This document shows positions 10,140-23,500 of a stretch of 64,000 nt of DNA, piece after piece; position 1 is the first letter of the stretch; each line of letters opens with the position of its first letter. The notes beneath the pieces were generated by a model. That model worked only from the letters and a program-made list of their open reading frames with translations, searched no databases and had not been told where the DNA came from. Where the stretch lies: positions 1,798,001-1,862,000 of the forward strand of contig MSED01000014.1 of NCBI GenBank assembly GCA_002099365.1. Direction: 5' to 3'. Source of the stretch: Phialophora verrucosa. Its lineage: Eukaryota; Ascomycota; Eurotiomycetes; Chaetothyriales; Herpotrichiellaceae. The position numbers and the translations under genes were made by a program.

Positions 10140-11725
10140 CGAACGGGGGCGTGACAGCAAGGCGCGGACCGAGATTGGTCTGGAGATTGAGCTTCAGCTC
10201 CTGCTTTTGCTTCTGCCTTCTGCCACTCATGTCCACCTACCGCCGCCCATCTACATACCCTGTACCGTATTGTATGGCACTATGTAAACAGCTTCCTCCT
10301 CCTGATTGCTGGGCACACACATACGCGAGACCGTTTGAAACCCGAAATCGACACCCGGACGCTCTGCGGGTTGCTTACGGAATCAAGGACGTGAGCACCC
10401 TAATTGCTACAGTACGTACACAATATACACGCTTCTATTGTACTTACTCCTACGGGGCGGCCGCAGATGCATGCATGTTCAGCCCTTCTCGCTTCGACAC
10501 TGCTAGCGCCAGCAGCTCCTTAATATAGGGCTTGCATGGTGTTGTCATCATTGTCTAGTCCCCGACAGGAGGGCAACCTCGTTTCACTACTGTAGCTGTG
10601 CAGTCCGCACGGAGTACACTGTCTGTCAGACGGTAGTTAAGTCCTCGGACTGTGTACTTACCTACTTACTGTGCACGCGTCCCCCCGTATGGACCAATGT
10701 GCTCGAACCACCCTGTACTGTCTAGAGTAGGACTCGTACGTATGGATTCATGTAAGACCACACGTGAAAGGTCTCTTGCGTCCGGCCCGAACGGCGCCTT
10801 GAAGCTTTATCCACAACTATACTAGTTACCCAGTATCTTCTATGCAGTACTACGCTGCGTCGGCGGGATTCGGTTAGAGTCGTTCCTACTTCTAGTACAG
10901 TACATGCCAGTACATGCCAGCACCGTGTCACCGTGGATGTACGAGTATACACACTACGCGCCAACACCAACGTCAATGACAATGACAATCATCGTTCTCC
11001 AATCAGTTTTGTTTCGTTCGGTCTCATGCGGCCCTGCTCTCCCCCTTTCTCCCCCGACACTGGTGCTCGCACTGGCGCTCGCACTGGCACCAGCGTTCAG
11101 GCAGCAGGACGGCTCGCAAGTGCTTACTGTTACACAGACACGTAGTACCGGTACAGATTGCGCAGGAGGAGTTACGTACCCGTCGCTGGCATGGGCTAGC
11201 GGAACGAGATTGACTGATCTCGTGAGCATTCGGCGAGATCACGGCGAGAACACGCGCACTACGTATGGTACGGTATGGTATCTCCACTCCTCCCTCCGCT
11301 CTCCGCTCTGTGCTCTCCCTGGTCGAGAAGTTTACGAACTATGGAGGGCAGAAAGGATAGGGCAAAGTCTTGGGGGCCAGGGATGGCGGACGGGGGATGG
11401 TATCGCGGAAGATTAGATAGATAGGTTGATGGATTCCTTTGATATACTGTCTGCCGGGCTGGTACATGCTGTAGCGAAGAGGAAAGGAGAGATATCAACA
11501 AATTCGTGGGCTGGTTATCTGGACTGCCGCAAGTTTGCCTGGTACATACTGTACGGTCCGCACTCACGTCCTGGCTTTGTGAGCGTTGGGACTCTCTTGC
11601 CAGCCTGGTAGATCCCGTCTCGTTCAAAACGTTTCTGACCTGCCTATCTCCGGTCCCTGAGCAAGCTGCTAGCACACTGCGTACAGTACTACACCGTCGA
11701 ACCTCAACGACAGCTTTCCGCAACA
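10140..11725. other. Intergenic, unusually rich in GTAC words
   Basis: No gene is supported. From about 10400 to 11290 the DNA is dense in GTAC, AGTAC and GGTATGG words, including a direct repeat AGTACATGCC twice at 10901-10920 and the octamer TACGAGTA at 10940. The open frame at 10904-11416 consists of such low-complexity sequence and has no protein-like features. Confidence 0.55.
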
Positions 11726-12673
11726 ATGTCGCGCGCGGTCGACAAGCTCCCAGACCCGCCGGCCTCGGCAAAAGTCAAGGTCATCGTGGCGAGTTGTAGC
11801 CGGTACGCCATGTATACCCTTCATACACACCCCAGCTTGAAGAAGATCGACCCATTGGGCCACTGCTGACGTTTCCTGCCTGTGTTTCCCCTCTACAGCA
11901 CCGCCACGCTAGGCCTTTACCAGGCGCTCAAAATCCTCGGCTACCGCCCTTACCACCTCTATGAATTGGCCATGGTGGTCGGCAGCTCGCATTGGGAGGT
12001 CTTGATGCAAGGCATGCGCGCCCACCACGACAGGCTTTCCAGCCCGGAATGCCAGCCTCGGTACACCAAGCGGGAGTTCGACAAGTGGTTCGCAGGGTAT
12101 GATGCCGTGGTGGAACTGCCCTCGTTCTTTGGCACCGACTGTCTCGAAGCATACCTGGCAGATCCCGACGTGAAGTTCATCCTGACCGAGCGGACGGCCC
12201 GGAGCTGGGCGCGAAGCGTCAATGGCTTCATTGGCGGGATTGTGGGAGCGATTGAAAAGCCCCCGCTAAGTATTCTCAGACACTTCAACAAGACGTTGAA
12301 TTACTTCTGCGTCTCGAACGTGGATATCTATAACGTGTGGTCTGACGCGACCAGGCCGGGCGACCCGCGCAACGAAGAGGCGCTGATGCGGAACTATGAC
12401 CGGTACATCAGGGATGTGAAGCGAGTAATACCCCCCGAACGGATGCTGGTGGTGAAGCTGGAGGACGGGCTGGGCTGGGAGAAGATCTGTGCGTACCTGG
12501 GCAAGGAGGTGCCGAAGGATGTGCCTTATCCGAGAGCCGTTGAACACGAGGATCTGAAGGAGAAGTTGTTGACGCCAGTGTTGAGAGATGCGATGATCAA
12601 ATTGGTCTTGACTGTGGCTTTTCCGGTGGCGCTGGGGGTGGGTGTATGGTGGAGGTGGTCTGGGCCAAGGTGA
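11726..12673 (+). CDS. Sulfotransferase-like P-loop protein (Sulfotransfer_4 type)
   Basis: Two exons, 11726-11802 and 11899-12673, give about 283 residues. The join yields VASCSRTATLGLYQALKILGY, which corresponds to the 5'-phosphosulfate-binding loop of this family (usually GxxRTGTxSL). TERTARSWARSV corresponds to the 3'-phosphate-binding region. The family is widespread in ascomycetes and is often mislabelled NAD-dependent epimerase; activity has rarely been shown. The C-terminal 20 residues (LTVAFPVALGVGVWWRW) form a probable membrane anchor. The loop has Ala-Thr-Leu instead of Gly-Thr-Leu, so enzymatic competence is uncertain. The start is the first ATG after a CAACA context, and the N-terminal exon is short, as usual in this family. 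Confidence 0.82.
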
Positions 12674-13601
12674 TTAGATCTGGAATTCCAAGGGGAGCTG
12701 TTATATCATCTGCCTCAGAGCCAGCGCTTGCCCCCTTCCTACCTTGCTGTATGCGCGTTGCTTGCCCCTTTGTTCTGCCGCTCAGCTTTTCAGTCAAATG
12801 ATGCGGCGCCAGTTGGTCAAACCCAGTCCCTCCACTGCACCTCTCAGTCGAGATTCCACCAAAACCAAGAATTCTTCCGTCACAGGTGTACCAGGGCACG
12901 CTTAGATGACAAACATTATAGCGATTAGAAAAAGGCCCAAAAAATCTAATGGCCATAACCAACAGTCAGTGTAAAGGGAAATCTTGCCGGGGTGTACTCG
13001 AAGCAAACACAGGATAGGTTCCAACTCAAGGCAATAAACGAGATACCGAGGGGAAATATTACTCTTGTGCTGTGCGCTATGCAGCACGACACGCTATGCA
13101 GTCACTCTGGAGAAGACACCGTGAAGGATTAGAATCGTTGAGAGTGCTTGTGAATCGAAGGGGGATGCGGCAGCTGCAACGGCGCCGTCCGAAGAACCTG
13201 ACAGCCGTCGTAGGAGCAAGCATTTCCCACTCTCTTACAACTGTCTTGTCGAGGATGCCAGGAAAAATAGAGCCAACGGTAGGATATCGAAAGAAGTGAC
13301 GCCGATTGGCATGAAAGTACTTTCTACACAATGGGAGCTGTGGACTAACGGCGGAGACAGTGAATAGCGTTTGTATCAGATCCTACTGCCTGGCATTTGA
13401 ACTTTTCTTTTGTACTTCATAGCGAGTAGTATCTTCACGCGTCACAGCGGCGACACTGGCCGGTCAAGGAAGGTAGAGCGAGCCCAGGCAGCTTAGCTTC
13501 CCTTGGCAACCTCTGAATTCCGCCCCTGAACTTCAACTCGAACCCTGCCTGCGCTTGACTTTTGCGTAACCTCAAAACACATCAAGCCATCCCCCATCAA
13601 G
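12674..13601. other. Intergenic; promoter of BBP at the right end
   Basis: I see nothing gene-like. The last 100 bp before BBP are pyrimidine-rich with CAAAACACATCAAG just upstream of the start, as expected for a fungal 5' UTR. Confidence 0.55.
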
Positions 13602-15729
13602 ATGTCGTGGCGCAATCAAGGCATTACAGGCTCCAATAACATCCCCCTGGGGAACCGTCGTCGGTTCGGAGGTGACAGCAATAGTGACGCGCAGTATGAA
13701 AGCTCGAAGAACTCTCCATATGATGGCGAATCGGGCAAGCGAGGGCGCAGTCCAACTAGAGGTGCGTCTCTCACCACTCGACACACCATCAAAACTAACC
13801 TGGATCCAGCTGAACCTGCGGCCGACGGCGAGAAGAGACGTAGAAAGCGCAATCGCTGGGGTGATGCGGCCGAAAACAAAGCAGCGGGTCTCATGGGACT
13901 CCCGACGATGATCCAGGCGAACATGACTGCAGAACAACTCGAGGCGTATACCTTGCATTTGCGCATCGAGGAAATCAGCCAGAAATTGCGCATCAACGAT
14001 GTCGTCCCTGCGGAAGCGGACCGGTGAGTGCTGAACATCCATCAGAGCTTCGCCAGTATCTAACAAGCGTCTAGGTCTCCATCGCCTCCCCCTCAATACG
14101 ACAACTTCGGTCGACGTGTCAACACACGCGAGTTTCGCTACCGCAAGCGACTGGAGGACGAACGTCACAAGCTGATCGAAAAGGCTATGAAGACCATCCC
14201 CAACTATCACCCGCCTTCTGACTACAGGCGACCCACCAAGACGCAGGAAAAGGTCTACGTACCGGTCAACGACTATCCCGAGATTAACTTCAGTATGCTT
14301 ACTAACCCTCTAACTCTGCTAAAACTCCCCTTCTTCCGTTGTTCTATTCCATGTGCTGTCGTCTGCTCCTCGTGAAAGTGGAGGTGGACTTGGCATGCTG
14401 CACTAACCATCAATCTAACCATTGCCCTTGAGACATGCTCTGCTTTTAAAGAATCAAAGACTAACACTTAGCTTCTTCTTCCCCAAAGTTGGCTTGCTTA
14501 TTGGACCTCGTGGCAACACGCTCAAGAAAATGGAAACCGAATCTGGAGCCAAGATCGCCATTCGAGGCAAAGGCTCAGTCAAAGAAGGCAAGGGACGATC
14601 TGACGCAGCTCACACCAGCAATCAGGAAGAAGACTTGCATTGTCTCATCATGGCAGATACCGAAGAAAAAGTCAACAAGGCAAAAGCGCTCATCCACAAC
14701 GTCATCGAAACAGCTGCGTCTATACCTGAAGGGCAGAACGAACTCAAGAGAAATCAACTGCGAGAACTTGCGGCACTCAACGGTACGCTGCGTGACGATG
14801 AAAATCAAGCCTGCCAGAACTGTAAGTCAATCCCGGAAATTGTGTAGCCCTCACTGATAGTCTCAGGTGGCCAAATCGGTCATCGCAAGTATGACTGTCC
14901 CGAGCAGCGCAACTTCACTGCCAACATCATCTGTCGAGTCTGCGGTAATGCAGGCCATATGGCGCGAGATTGCCCAGACAGGCAACGTGGCTCTGACACG
15001 CGCAACAATATCCCTGGTGGATTTGGTGGCCCGCAGCGACGCATCGGTGGCGGAGATGCTGTCGACCGAGAAATGGAGGTATGTTCTTTGCTTGTTCTCC
15101 GTTGAGCTGGGACACTTTCTGACCCTTTACAGAGTCTCATGCAGGAGCTTTCTGGCAATGCTGCTGGTGATGGCCCAGCAGGTCGCATCGAAGCTGCGCC
15201 AGCTGGCTACGCTGATTCGTACGGTGGTGGTGGCGGCGGTGGTGACTCTCGACCATGGGCACGCCATCCGCCTGGTGCTGGTGGTCCTGCCCCATGGCAG
15301 CGCGACCGACAGGAACGAGATTACGGCAACCGTGAGCGAAACTACGGCCACCGGGAACGAGACTATGGCGAGCGCGATGGCGGCTCGTCACTCCCACCAT
15401 GGCAACAGTCTCGCGGTGGGGATGCGCATGGGGGGTATGGAGCTGCTCCTGGTCAACCCGCGGCAGCGCCGTGGCAGCAGCAACCACCTCCTGGACAGAA
15501 CTACGGCGCTTATGGCGGTTACTCTGGCTACGATGCTCAAGCCGCGTACGGTGCACCTCCCGCAGGTGCTCCCCCTGGGCTCAGCTCCTTCTTGCAACAA
15601 TACGGTATGGCTGCGGGTGCTCCACCACCACCTCCAGATGTAGGGCCTCCTCCTCCCCCGCCAGATGACCAACCACCACCGCCTCCAGGTATGGGTGATT
15701 ATGTGCCACCGCCACCCCCATCAGCGTGA
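13602..15729 (+). CDS. BBP: Branchpoint-bridging protein (SF1/BBP), splicing factor
   Basis: Binds the intron branch-site sequence and bridges it to U2AF and the U1 snRNP in the commitment complex. Six exons: 13602-13761, 13810-14023, 14075-14292, 14489-14821, 14867-15078, 15133-15729. All phases close and give about 577 residues. Domains in order: an Arg-rich N-terminus with KRRRKRNRWGD; the helix-hairpin region (NMTAEQLEAYTLHLRIEEI); a KH-QUA2 domain starting at KVYVPVNDYPEINFIGLLIG with the GPRG loop and KMETESG; two CCHC zinc knuckles (Cys306-Cys309-His314-Cys319 and Cys331-Cys334-His339-Cys344); and a Gly/Arg then Pro-rich tail. The third intron (14293-14488) splits the KH domain, is much longer than the others and carries several branch-site-like elements. 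Kozak context is good (atcaagATG). Confidence 0.96.
14300..14465 (+). promoter_or_regulatory. Cluster of five CTAAC branch-site-like elements inside a BBP intron
   Basis: The 196-nt intron of BBP contains TACTAAC (14300-14306), CTCTAAC (14308-14314), CACTAAC (14401-14407), ATCTAAC (14413-14419) and GACTAAC (14459-14465). Only the last, 23 nt before the acceptor, is well placed as the working branch site. The perfect TACTAAC starts 7 nt after the donor and cannot serve there. The others may be binding sites for the encoded protein itself. That role is inference. Confidence 0.5.
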
Positions 15730-16981
15730 TGAGGCTGGTATTCTCTTTGGATATTCAAAAATCAGGGAATTTGTACGAGTCAGGATGGCAAGCACAGGAT
15801 TGAGATGCTGAGGACGCTGGAGCTATCTTGTGGAAAGGGGGTTCATTGCTGCGTCTACATCAGGCTGCCCCAAAATTGAGCCTGCCGTTCTTTGTTCGCA
15901 GCACAAGACCACGAAAAATTGGGTTTCGGTGGTAGTTTCGCAACTTCGCACACTTCAGAATGCCTTTCTTTCTCCTCCCTGATGAATCGCGACAATGACA
16001 GGGGCCTATCCGTTGCCAATCCACCCCTTGATGTTCACCAAACCACCGTGGCACAGCCGGTTCAGTGGTACTAATCCTTAGATATGTTGTCTCGCGTTTC
16101 CGAATTTGATACTTTGACAATACATGATGTCCTTTTTGTGAGCCCCCCTGAAACGCCCTTGTATGAATCGCAATACGTAGTGCGTTGTCGTAAACATTTC
16201 GAGGCTCTTTCCTCCTGGCATCGAAGTTGCGTGGCGCTATTTCATCTGGTCAAAGAGAAGGACTTAGGTGGGAGATAATGTTTGCCAACTTGGTTGGGCG
16301 CCCTGCCTACACCGTCTCTATCGTCTGATCGCGGCGAGGAGGTCGACAAGCCACCGATCGGTGAGAGAATGTATTGCTGCTTCGTGTCAAGAAGCAGGAC
16401 CTCGCGCGCAACACCGAATCACGTGGCGTTCTCCCTCAGGCTAGCACGTAAATACGAAAAAGTTTACGAGTACAACAACATGGCGTATTATTGGACTCGC
16501 ATGACTCTAGCTTGATTGGATATTGACGGTAAACTGAAGGACAAGCAAGACTAGACTCGACTCCCCACCTGGGTGAAACGTTCAAGAGACTGAGCCAAAG
16601 GGGGTTCGAGGATGTTAAATCACTCCTCACTATGATTCGCTTCACGGCTCAGCGATGCTTTCTGAGGATTGCCACAGCGAGATACTGTAGGCTGCAAGTA
16701 TTCGTGTCGATTCCATGCCACTCGTTAGAAGTGCATTAGAATCCCAAATCGACCAATCACAACGTCCAGAAAGCTGGTGTGCCGAAGTCTCCAACAACGC
16801 CAAGCCATCGGAGCAGCTGCGGTTGGCGGCGGTACTGAAGCGACATCAAACTGCAATGTTTCTTCATCCTTTCTTCACAACCTTCATACCATCAAACCGC
16901 TACTGCTTGCGTCGAACACTCGATTTCCTCACAACCTCGGACTTGATTACATCCCCCTTTCAAATCCTCATCTCAGCAAAA
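15730..16981. other. Intergenic, no supported gene
   Basis: It contains the BBP 3' UTR and the promoter of the twin-CX9C gene. The open frames here (up to 86 codons) have no protein-like content. Confidence 0.6.
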
Positions 16982-17587
16982 ATGCCTCGTTCTCGCGGAG
17001 GTGCAGCTCCCTCCCGATCGGCTCCATCGCGGCCGACAGCTCCAGCACCTCGGTCTGCAGCGCCACAGCAGCAGCAACGTCCCTACTCTTCCGCCCCGAC
17101 CGCACCCGCTCAACAGGCCCATCCTCCTGCTCAAACCTCGCAAGGTCCCGGTCTGTTTGGGCAGATGGCTAGCACCGCAGCGTGAGTTATTTTCCTCACC
17201 TATGTGGAGTTACGCAGACTTGTACATGAATCTGTGGAGCACGGAATTCAGAAGAGTAACATCAATGACTGACTTGTGCGTGAAACATACAGTGGCGTCG
17301 CAGTCGGATCCTCAATCGGCCACGCCATCGGAGGCTTCTTCGGCGGTGGCTCCTCTGCCGCACCCGTAGAGCAGCAACAAGCTCCGACCGATGCATATGC
17401 ACGAACCGGAGACGCCATGCCCAACTCCCTGTATGCGCAGAATTCAGCCACCGAAGCCCAGGGGCCATGTGCCGCCGACATCAAGAGTTTCACCGACTGC
17501 ATGAACCAGAATCAGGGCAACATGACCATCTGCGGGTGGTACCTTGAACAACTCAAAGCTTGCCAGCAAGCTGCACGACAATACTAA
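16982..17587 (+). CDS. MIX17: Twin-CX9C mitochondrial protein, MIX17/CHCHD2-CHCHD10 homologue
   Basis: Small intermembrane-space protein imported through the Mia40 oxidative relay. In yeast Mix17 affects respiration, and CHCHD2/10 act in cristae and stress signalling. Exons are 16982-17181 and 17293-17587, about 164 residues. The N-terminus is rich in Arg, Ser, Pro and Ala without acidic residues, which suits mitochondrial targeting. The central hydrophobic Gly-rich helix GVAVGSSIGHAIGGFFGG is the most conserved element of the family. The CHCH domain has two exact CX9C motifs (CAADIKSFTDC and CGWYLEQLKAC). Start context aaaaATGCC is good. The downstream 6.6 kb has no supported gene. Confidence 0.95.
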
Positions 17588-20500
17588 ACTCTAGCAAAGG
17601 AATTGGTATCTTCAGCTTCGCCCCGGAAGTAACAACGACAATCATCAACTGTGTAAATAGTCATCTCAAAGCTGGAGGATGCATGGTGGTGCCCAAAAGA
17701 ACACAACTCACATTGGCATTGCATTAAGCGTGGGGAACTAGACACTTGGGAAAGACTTCAAGCCGGAAAATCTGATCACATGTCTCCACTCAAAGAATCC
17801 CTCTGCTGTTTGTGCTTTGCTGTTCTCTTGACTGTACCGATTGGGAGGGGCTGGGACATCGTTGAGCTCAAGCTGATGGCTCTTGAGACACCCTCAGTCC
17901 CAGAAGGAAGTACTTCCTTGTCTCGGACTTCATCGAGTCCGTCGGAACCCAGTCTCGGAACTCGAACTCACCTTATCAGACCTCCCTTTTTCTCCAGATT
18001 CACACGTTGTGGTCGGTCCTCAATCCTTAGCGACCTTTCGATCGCCCTTCATCGCAATAATGGAATAGTTGACCATGTTCGAAAGAAAGGCAATTATCTT
18101 GCAGGCCAACCACGCAGCAGATCCTCTAGACAGGTCTAACACAATCAGATCCCTGCCTAGGCTCCGAAGGATTGAGAGATCTTCCCAATGTTGTCCATCC
18201 TCTGGTGCTTCGCCGGAAGGGAAGCGAAAGCCCAGAGATTGTCGCCAGAAGGCAAGTCTCAAACCAACTTGCCCTTGGCAAGGTAATCCGTTGTGACTGG
18301 CTCAACAGGGCCTCGTGCGGGACTGCAAAGGTCAGCATGTGTGCAGCCTTCGGAAAGGGTCTCCGGAATGCCATCAATCCAGTTTGGGTGTTGCGGAAAG
18401 GGGCAGAGTGTCCATGCACTTCTACGATGCTGATGATCCGTCACAGAGAATATGCCACCCTTGTTACCCGAGCTATAGGCTGATCTATGTACCGACCATA
18501 CAACACCGCTGCCCGAAATGGTCAGGCATGTGAAGACGCTGTGGGAGCCGATGAGCCGATCTACAGTGCCGCGAGCTGGGGGCTGAGCCATGTCAAGGTC
18601 ACCACAGGGACGAAAACGCAGGGAAAGCTAGGAAATAACGGTCAGCGACTGGTCGTCGGGTTAACACCTCACAAAAGTACACAAGGAAGCTGACACGGCC
18701 GTAGGATGCTCCATGCCAAAGCCCATATTCTGGGATTCAAGCCGAGTGCATTTCCCGAGCCGCGGGTGATCGGCTTCTGCAGCGAAGTCGAGATGGGGGT
18801 AATGGAGCTTCGGGTCGAGAACTCTCTCGACCACTTGATCGTCCCTGTCAGCCTCGCTTTTGGATGTGTGAGTAGGTAATACAGTGATTTTTCCATTTCT
18901 GGAATTGGTTCAGACCTGCCTCGGCAGGATTATTGGCGACATGGTAGGGCAGAGCGCTGACCGTTGAAGTGGCACCAGCCAGCATTGCGGCTCTGGCAAC
19001 AGACACCATGCAGGACTGAGGAGGATCGAAGGAACCAGGGTTCCGACGACCATGGTTGGCCAGCCGTCCTCGTTGCTGACCAAGGGAGTGCGGGCCTGGC
19101 GCAGAAGAGTGTGCATACCGCCAACTTGGTTCGAACAGGTGGGGACAGGATGACCTGTCCACATGTCCCCTGTTGAACGAACACGATTGATTACCTTCTC
19201 CACCTGTCGTCTTCGAGCCTCAGGGAATACCAAAGGGTGGCTTCCCATCTTGGTGTATACCCAGCCAGAATGAGGCCCTTCTCGTCAGCATTTGGCCCAA
19301 AAAAGTACAGACCTGGCAGTATTTGGTTGGACGGCGCATAGAAGCGGGCTGACAGTCAAGCTTCTTGGACACCATCTCCGGCGGGTAGCAGGAAAATCAA
19401 CAACGGGGCTAATTATACAACTTTTGGCTAAGCACGCTGTCAGTGGTCGCGCCGCTCTGATCAGTACTCGTAGACGAGCCGAGTACGTGCAAGTGCCAGA
19501 TGAGACACACCTCTAAAGATTCGCCCGTCAGCTTCGTCCGTATGAGGGGACCCCTCGTGGATGGTCCGAGTGAGGGTACTCGTAGGTAAGCTGTGAGGCC
19601 TCTCGCAGTGCCGAGATTGCCAGCTGCAACAAAAGCAGCGAGCGACGTTGGGAGGATGACTGATAATGTAAGCACCCTGAAACTAGTGGCTGCCACGGTC
19701 CAACGTCGGCACACCGAGGATGTAATCCTCAGGCACACACACACACACGAGATACGACCGATGTTTTCCGCGTCGTAGGGCTGAAGGGGGCCAGCCGTTG
19801 AGTCTGTAGTGACTCCGGCGGCGCGTCGCTCTTCTGGACCCTGAACGTAATCACATTGCGATCTCACGTTTTGCAAAACCATCAGAAACACAATCTCTAC
19901 AAATGAGTCAGCGCTTCGAGCGCACGCAGCAAAGCACAGTGGCAAGTGGCAACAGAGACGGTTAATACGTAGATGATTCTCGAAGTACGAGTATAGTAAC
20001 GCAGTATAGATCGAAGAAGGATTGTGGTTTTCGCGACTGCCTAGCCCTAAGGGTCCTTTGGTGTTGCATACATACACAGCACACAATACATACCCCTGCA
20101 CGTACGAGTACGCGAGTATGTGGTTTGTTGACTCACGCATCCTGGGTACTCGTACTGTATCATGTCAGATGTCTTGTTCCTGGAAAGGCGCAGGATATGC
20201 ATGCATGCATGCATGCATGCACCAGTGTTCACAGCCACGATTGACTCGAATCGAAAAAAAATCTGGGGAATGAAACGAATGTCGTGGTGCTGGTGCTACT
20301 TGTAGTTTAGTTACACGAAACCGAACACGACGGCAGCACATTCATACGCCCAAGGAACGGGCATGGCGAGCACCCACATGGCGAGGACTCATTTCTAAGA
20401 ATAAGCACAGCCTCCAAGGCGGGATGGAAGGTGATTCGCCCGCGACAAAAGGACAGAGTTGGACGATTGGACGACTGCGTAAGGCCAACACAGCTCCCCC

Positions 20501-23500
20501 CTGCTCGAGCACGATTCCGCCTTCGAGAAGATTGCTGCATTTGGTAAGCTGAGCCTGTTCTCTGTCATAAGGTTCACGAAGCGAGAGCGATGCAACGGTT
20601 TCGCGAAATTTCCAAGCCACCATCTCAAGGCAGCACCATTTCGCCCGTGCGTTACTATGCCCAAAAGAGGTCGGATTGCGACACACACACGCACACACGA
20701 GAAAAGCCACAAAATTATTGCGGGGCAAAATTCGACATTGGCGCTTGCGATCAAGTTCACCGCAAAAATAATCTACGAGTAACGTGTAAGACAATCGTGA
20801 AATGTGCGGTGCCTAGGGAGGCGGGGTGCTGACGAGGATATCGTTGAACGGCTGGGCTTCGTTGGCGAGCAATACGTGGAAGACCGTGTACGAGTTCACG
20901 TCGGATTCGCTCCTCGGATTTTGCAATTGTGACTCGGCAACGCACGAATTTTCGTGCCATCGGATTCTTGACCAGATGCCTTTTTGGGCCAGAATGCCTC
21001 CTCAGGACGTCCACACGAGGACCGGTCGAAATTTGTGAGGCAAGCAAGCGTTGTGCACTCGTTAGTGTCTTCTTGTGCACGCCCAAGAAACTCCGCATTT
21101 GGATTTTCGTCGACAGGTCACGAGCCACCACGACGGTCACGAAGAGGACTCGGAAGACCGCAATGCGCTGTACTTCCCTATCTTCAACCCTCCGCACTGT
21201 TCCGCTTGTTGCAAGTCATGGGGTTGAGGTCCGGGGATGGTAATTCTTCTTCGCCGATGCAGGAACCCTGGTCTGCGGTGGCCATCATATGATCACAGAT
21301 GGGAAAACAAATAATCTTGCACCTGCATAATAGTTTTCGGTCGAGAGCGGTCAATGGGTGTTTGCGCGCGAGAGCGAGGGCACGGGGGTTACGGACGGCT
21401 GCCATGGAGTTTGCGAAAGCCCGTCAAGGCCGAGCGCGCGCGAAAGTCAGCGAAGTGCACACTGTCACTCGGGCGCATAAGTCAACCTCGCGACCGCTAC
21501 TATACCCCATCGGGAAGATGTGCATAACTCTCTCGCAGAAGCTAGCTAGGATAGGCTGCGGGAGACAGGGCATAAGCTTGGATGACATTTTGTGCCCGGG
21601 GACTCGGACTCGGCAACAAAGCATCAAATCTGTCCGGCTGTCCGGAGATCAAATCGTCCATGCCCTACAGCAGCCAGCAGATTGGAAAATCCCACCAATG
21701 GACGGGGACAACTTCGCTTGTCTGCCTGGCACATCCCAGGCAGCCTGCCTTGGCAGCCAAGTTGTGAAAGCAGCACGAGCAGCTCTCCCAAAACAAGCCA
21801 TGGTGGAAGGACCTCGCGCATCGTTCCAAATACGGCGAATACGCTTCGTTTGGACCAGGGGCCCTCTGGCTGTGAGTACTGCTTTTGTATACGAAAGCGA
21901 GCCCGAAAACGATGATCAGGGCGACCTTCTCATGCAAGGCCATGTGGCAGAGCAGCTCTCCGTCGTGGCTTGTCGTGGCCCTATTCTCAACAGGGACCAC
22001 TTGACAATTTCGAATGGTTGTCGCCTACTGTAGGAGACAAATGGAATCCGTTCTTTCTGGGATAGGCAGGCGATCAGGGGCGGGCTTCAACACAGGCAGC
22101 CAAAGATTCATGCAGCTCAGCCCACCGCATGCCACAAGGAAGTCGCTGCTCGAGATACGAATGCGAATTCGTGCCGCGTACGTGAACGCCCTGCATAGAG
22201 ACTTCGGAGAGCGCGACCGAAACAGACGCCGCATCAGCTCTTCGGGCCTGCGATGTGGCTGTAGACCCCGCGTGGTGCCTGTAAGTTTAGGCGTCTATAG
22301 GCGGGGTAGAGCCTGGATAGGGGACGCATTGGGCGACCTGAAGCAGAGCTCTGGAGGCGTTTCAAGCTACCCCTCAGCGCGCGCTTCAGGCCGCTAGGCG
22401 TTCAGCTCGAGCCCGAATATCCTGCCTGGTTGGATTTCAGGGTCTGATAACGAGACCCCGAATACATCGCTGGTCGTGAGGGCTGACGGCCTCTCCACCA
22501 ATGTCGATGTTGCAAACACATTCTGCTTGAAGCACTTGCCTGTCCGCGCATAGCTTCACGTTGACTCAGGAGTCGCGATGAATCAGGAAAGTGGCTCGTA
22601 TGCAGACAGCAATCAAAAAGTCAAAATGCGATTTTCTGCCAAGGGACAGTAGCAGGAGCAGTGACATACGTAGAAGGGGGGGGTTTTTCCTCGGTGACAG
22701 CATTGTTTGCTGGAGTCATGGGAATTTGGCAGCAGAATTGGAAAGCCTGTACGCTTTGGGCAGGCGCAGGGGGGGTTGAATACGCAGAGTAGACAGTGGT
22801 GACAGGATGATTTGGATTACGAGAGCACGCTATTGCACCCAGTCCAGAACTTTGACCGCCAGAGACGAGACTCATGAGCGTGTGGCTTGCCTGTCGTGGG
22901 CAGCGTTGCAACACATGGCTTACGAAGAAAGTCTGGAAGGGACAGGAGTCACCATGGCCTTGGACGGACGTCATTGGCTCCCTGATGGAGTAAGAGCTCG
23001 AGCGCATTTCTCAGCAGTTCAGCACTGTCTCCTAGGAGATGGCGGTTCCAGCTGCGTCTATGACAGCCCACGCCCTGCTCGGGCTTGTCCTCAAACTGAT
23101 CAATCAGGGCGAATTCGGAAATAGCGAGTAATCGGGAAAGGTCTGCCAGAGCAGCAACAGCGTGAGCTAGGTTACGAACGGGCAACTTTCTTTGGGCTTC
23201 TGGCTTTTTGGGGCGGCAATCAAAGTCATCTTGTGTACGTGGAGCATTGGGTGTGAATCATGTAATCTTGCCAGATTGCCACGGCTAGGCCATGGGAGAG
23301 ACCCGAGTGTCCTGAGGCAGCGGTACAGACGTGAGAAAGGGCAGTAATCCAATCAAGACGCCAACCGACCACGAGAACTGAGGATGCCGTAAGAAAACGG
23401 AGAGAGCGTATGGGCCGTCAGATCAGCCGGCAATCAGGGAGCCAGGGAACGAGCGAGGGTTGCTCAGAGGCATTACTCTTCTCGGAGCTTATTGCGACCT

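Noticed and set aside
19409..20140. 243-codon minus-strand open frame
   Set aside because: Random-looking translation through simple repeats and octamer-rich DNA, with no domain or splice logic.
21299..22033. 244-codon plus-strand open frame with ATG
   Set aside because: The translation is compositionally random with Arg/Ala runs from GC-rich repeats, overlaps open frames on the other strand and matches nothing recognisable. It could be revisited with transcript data.
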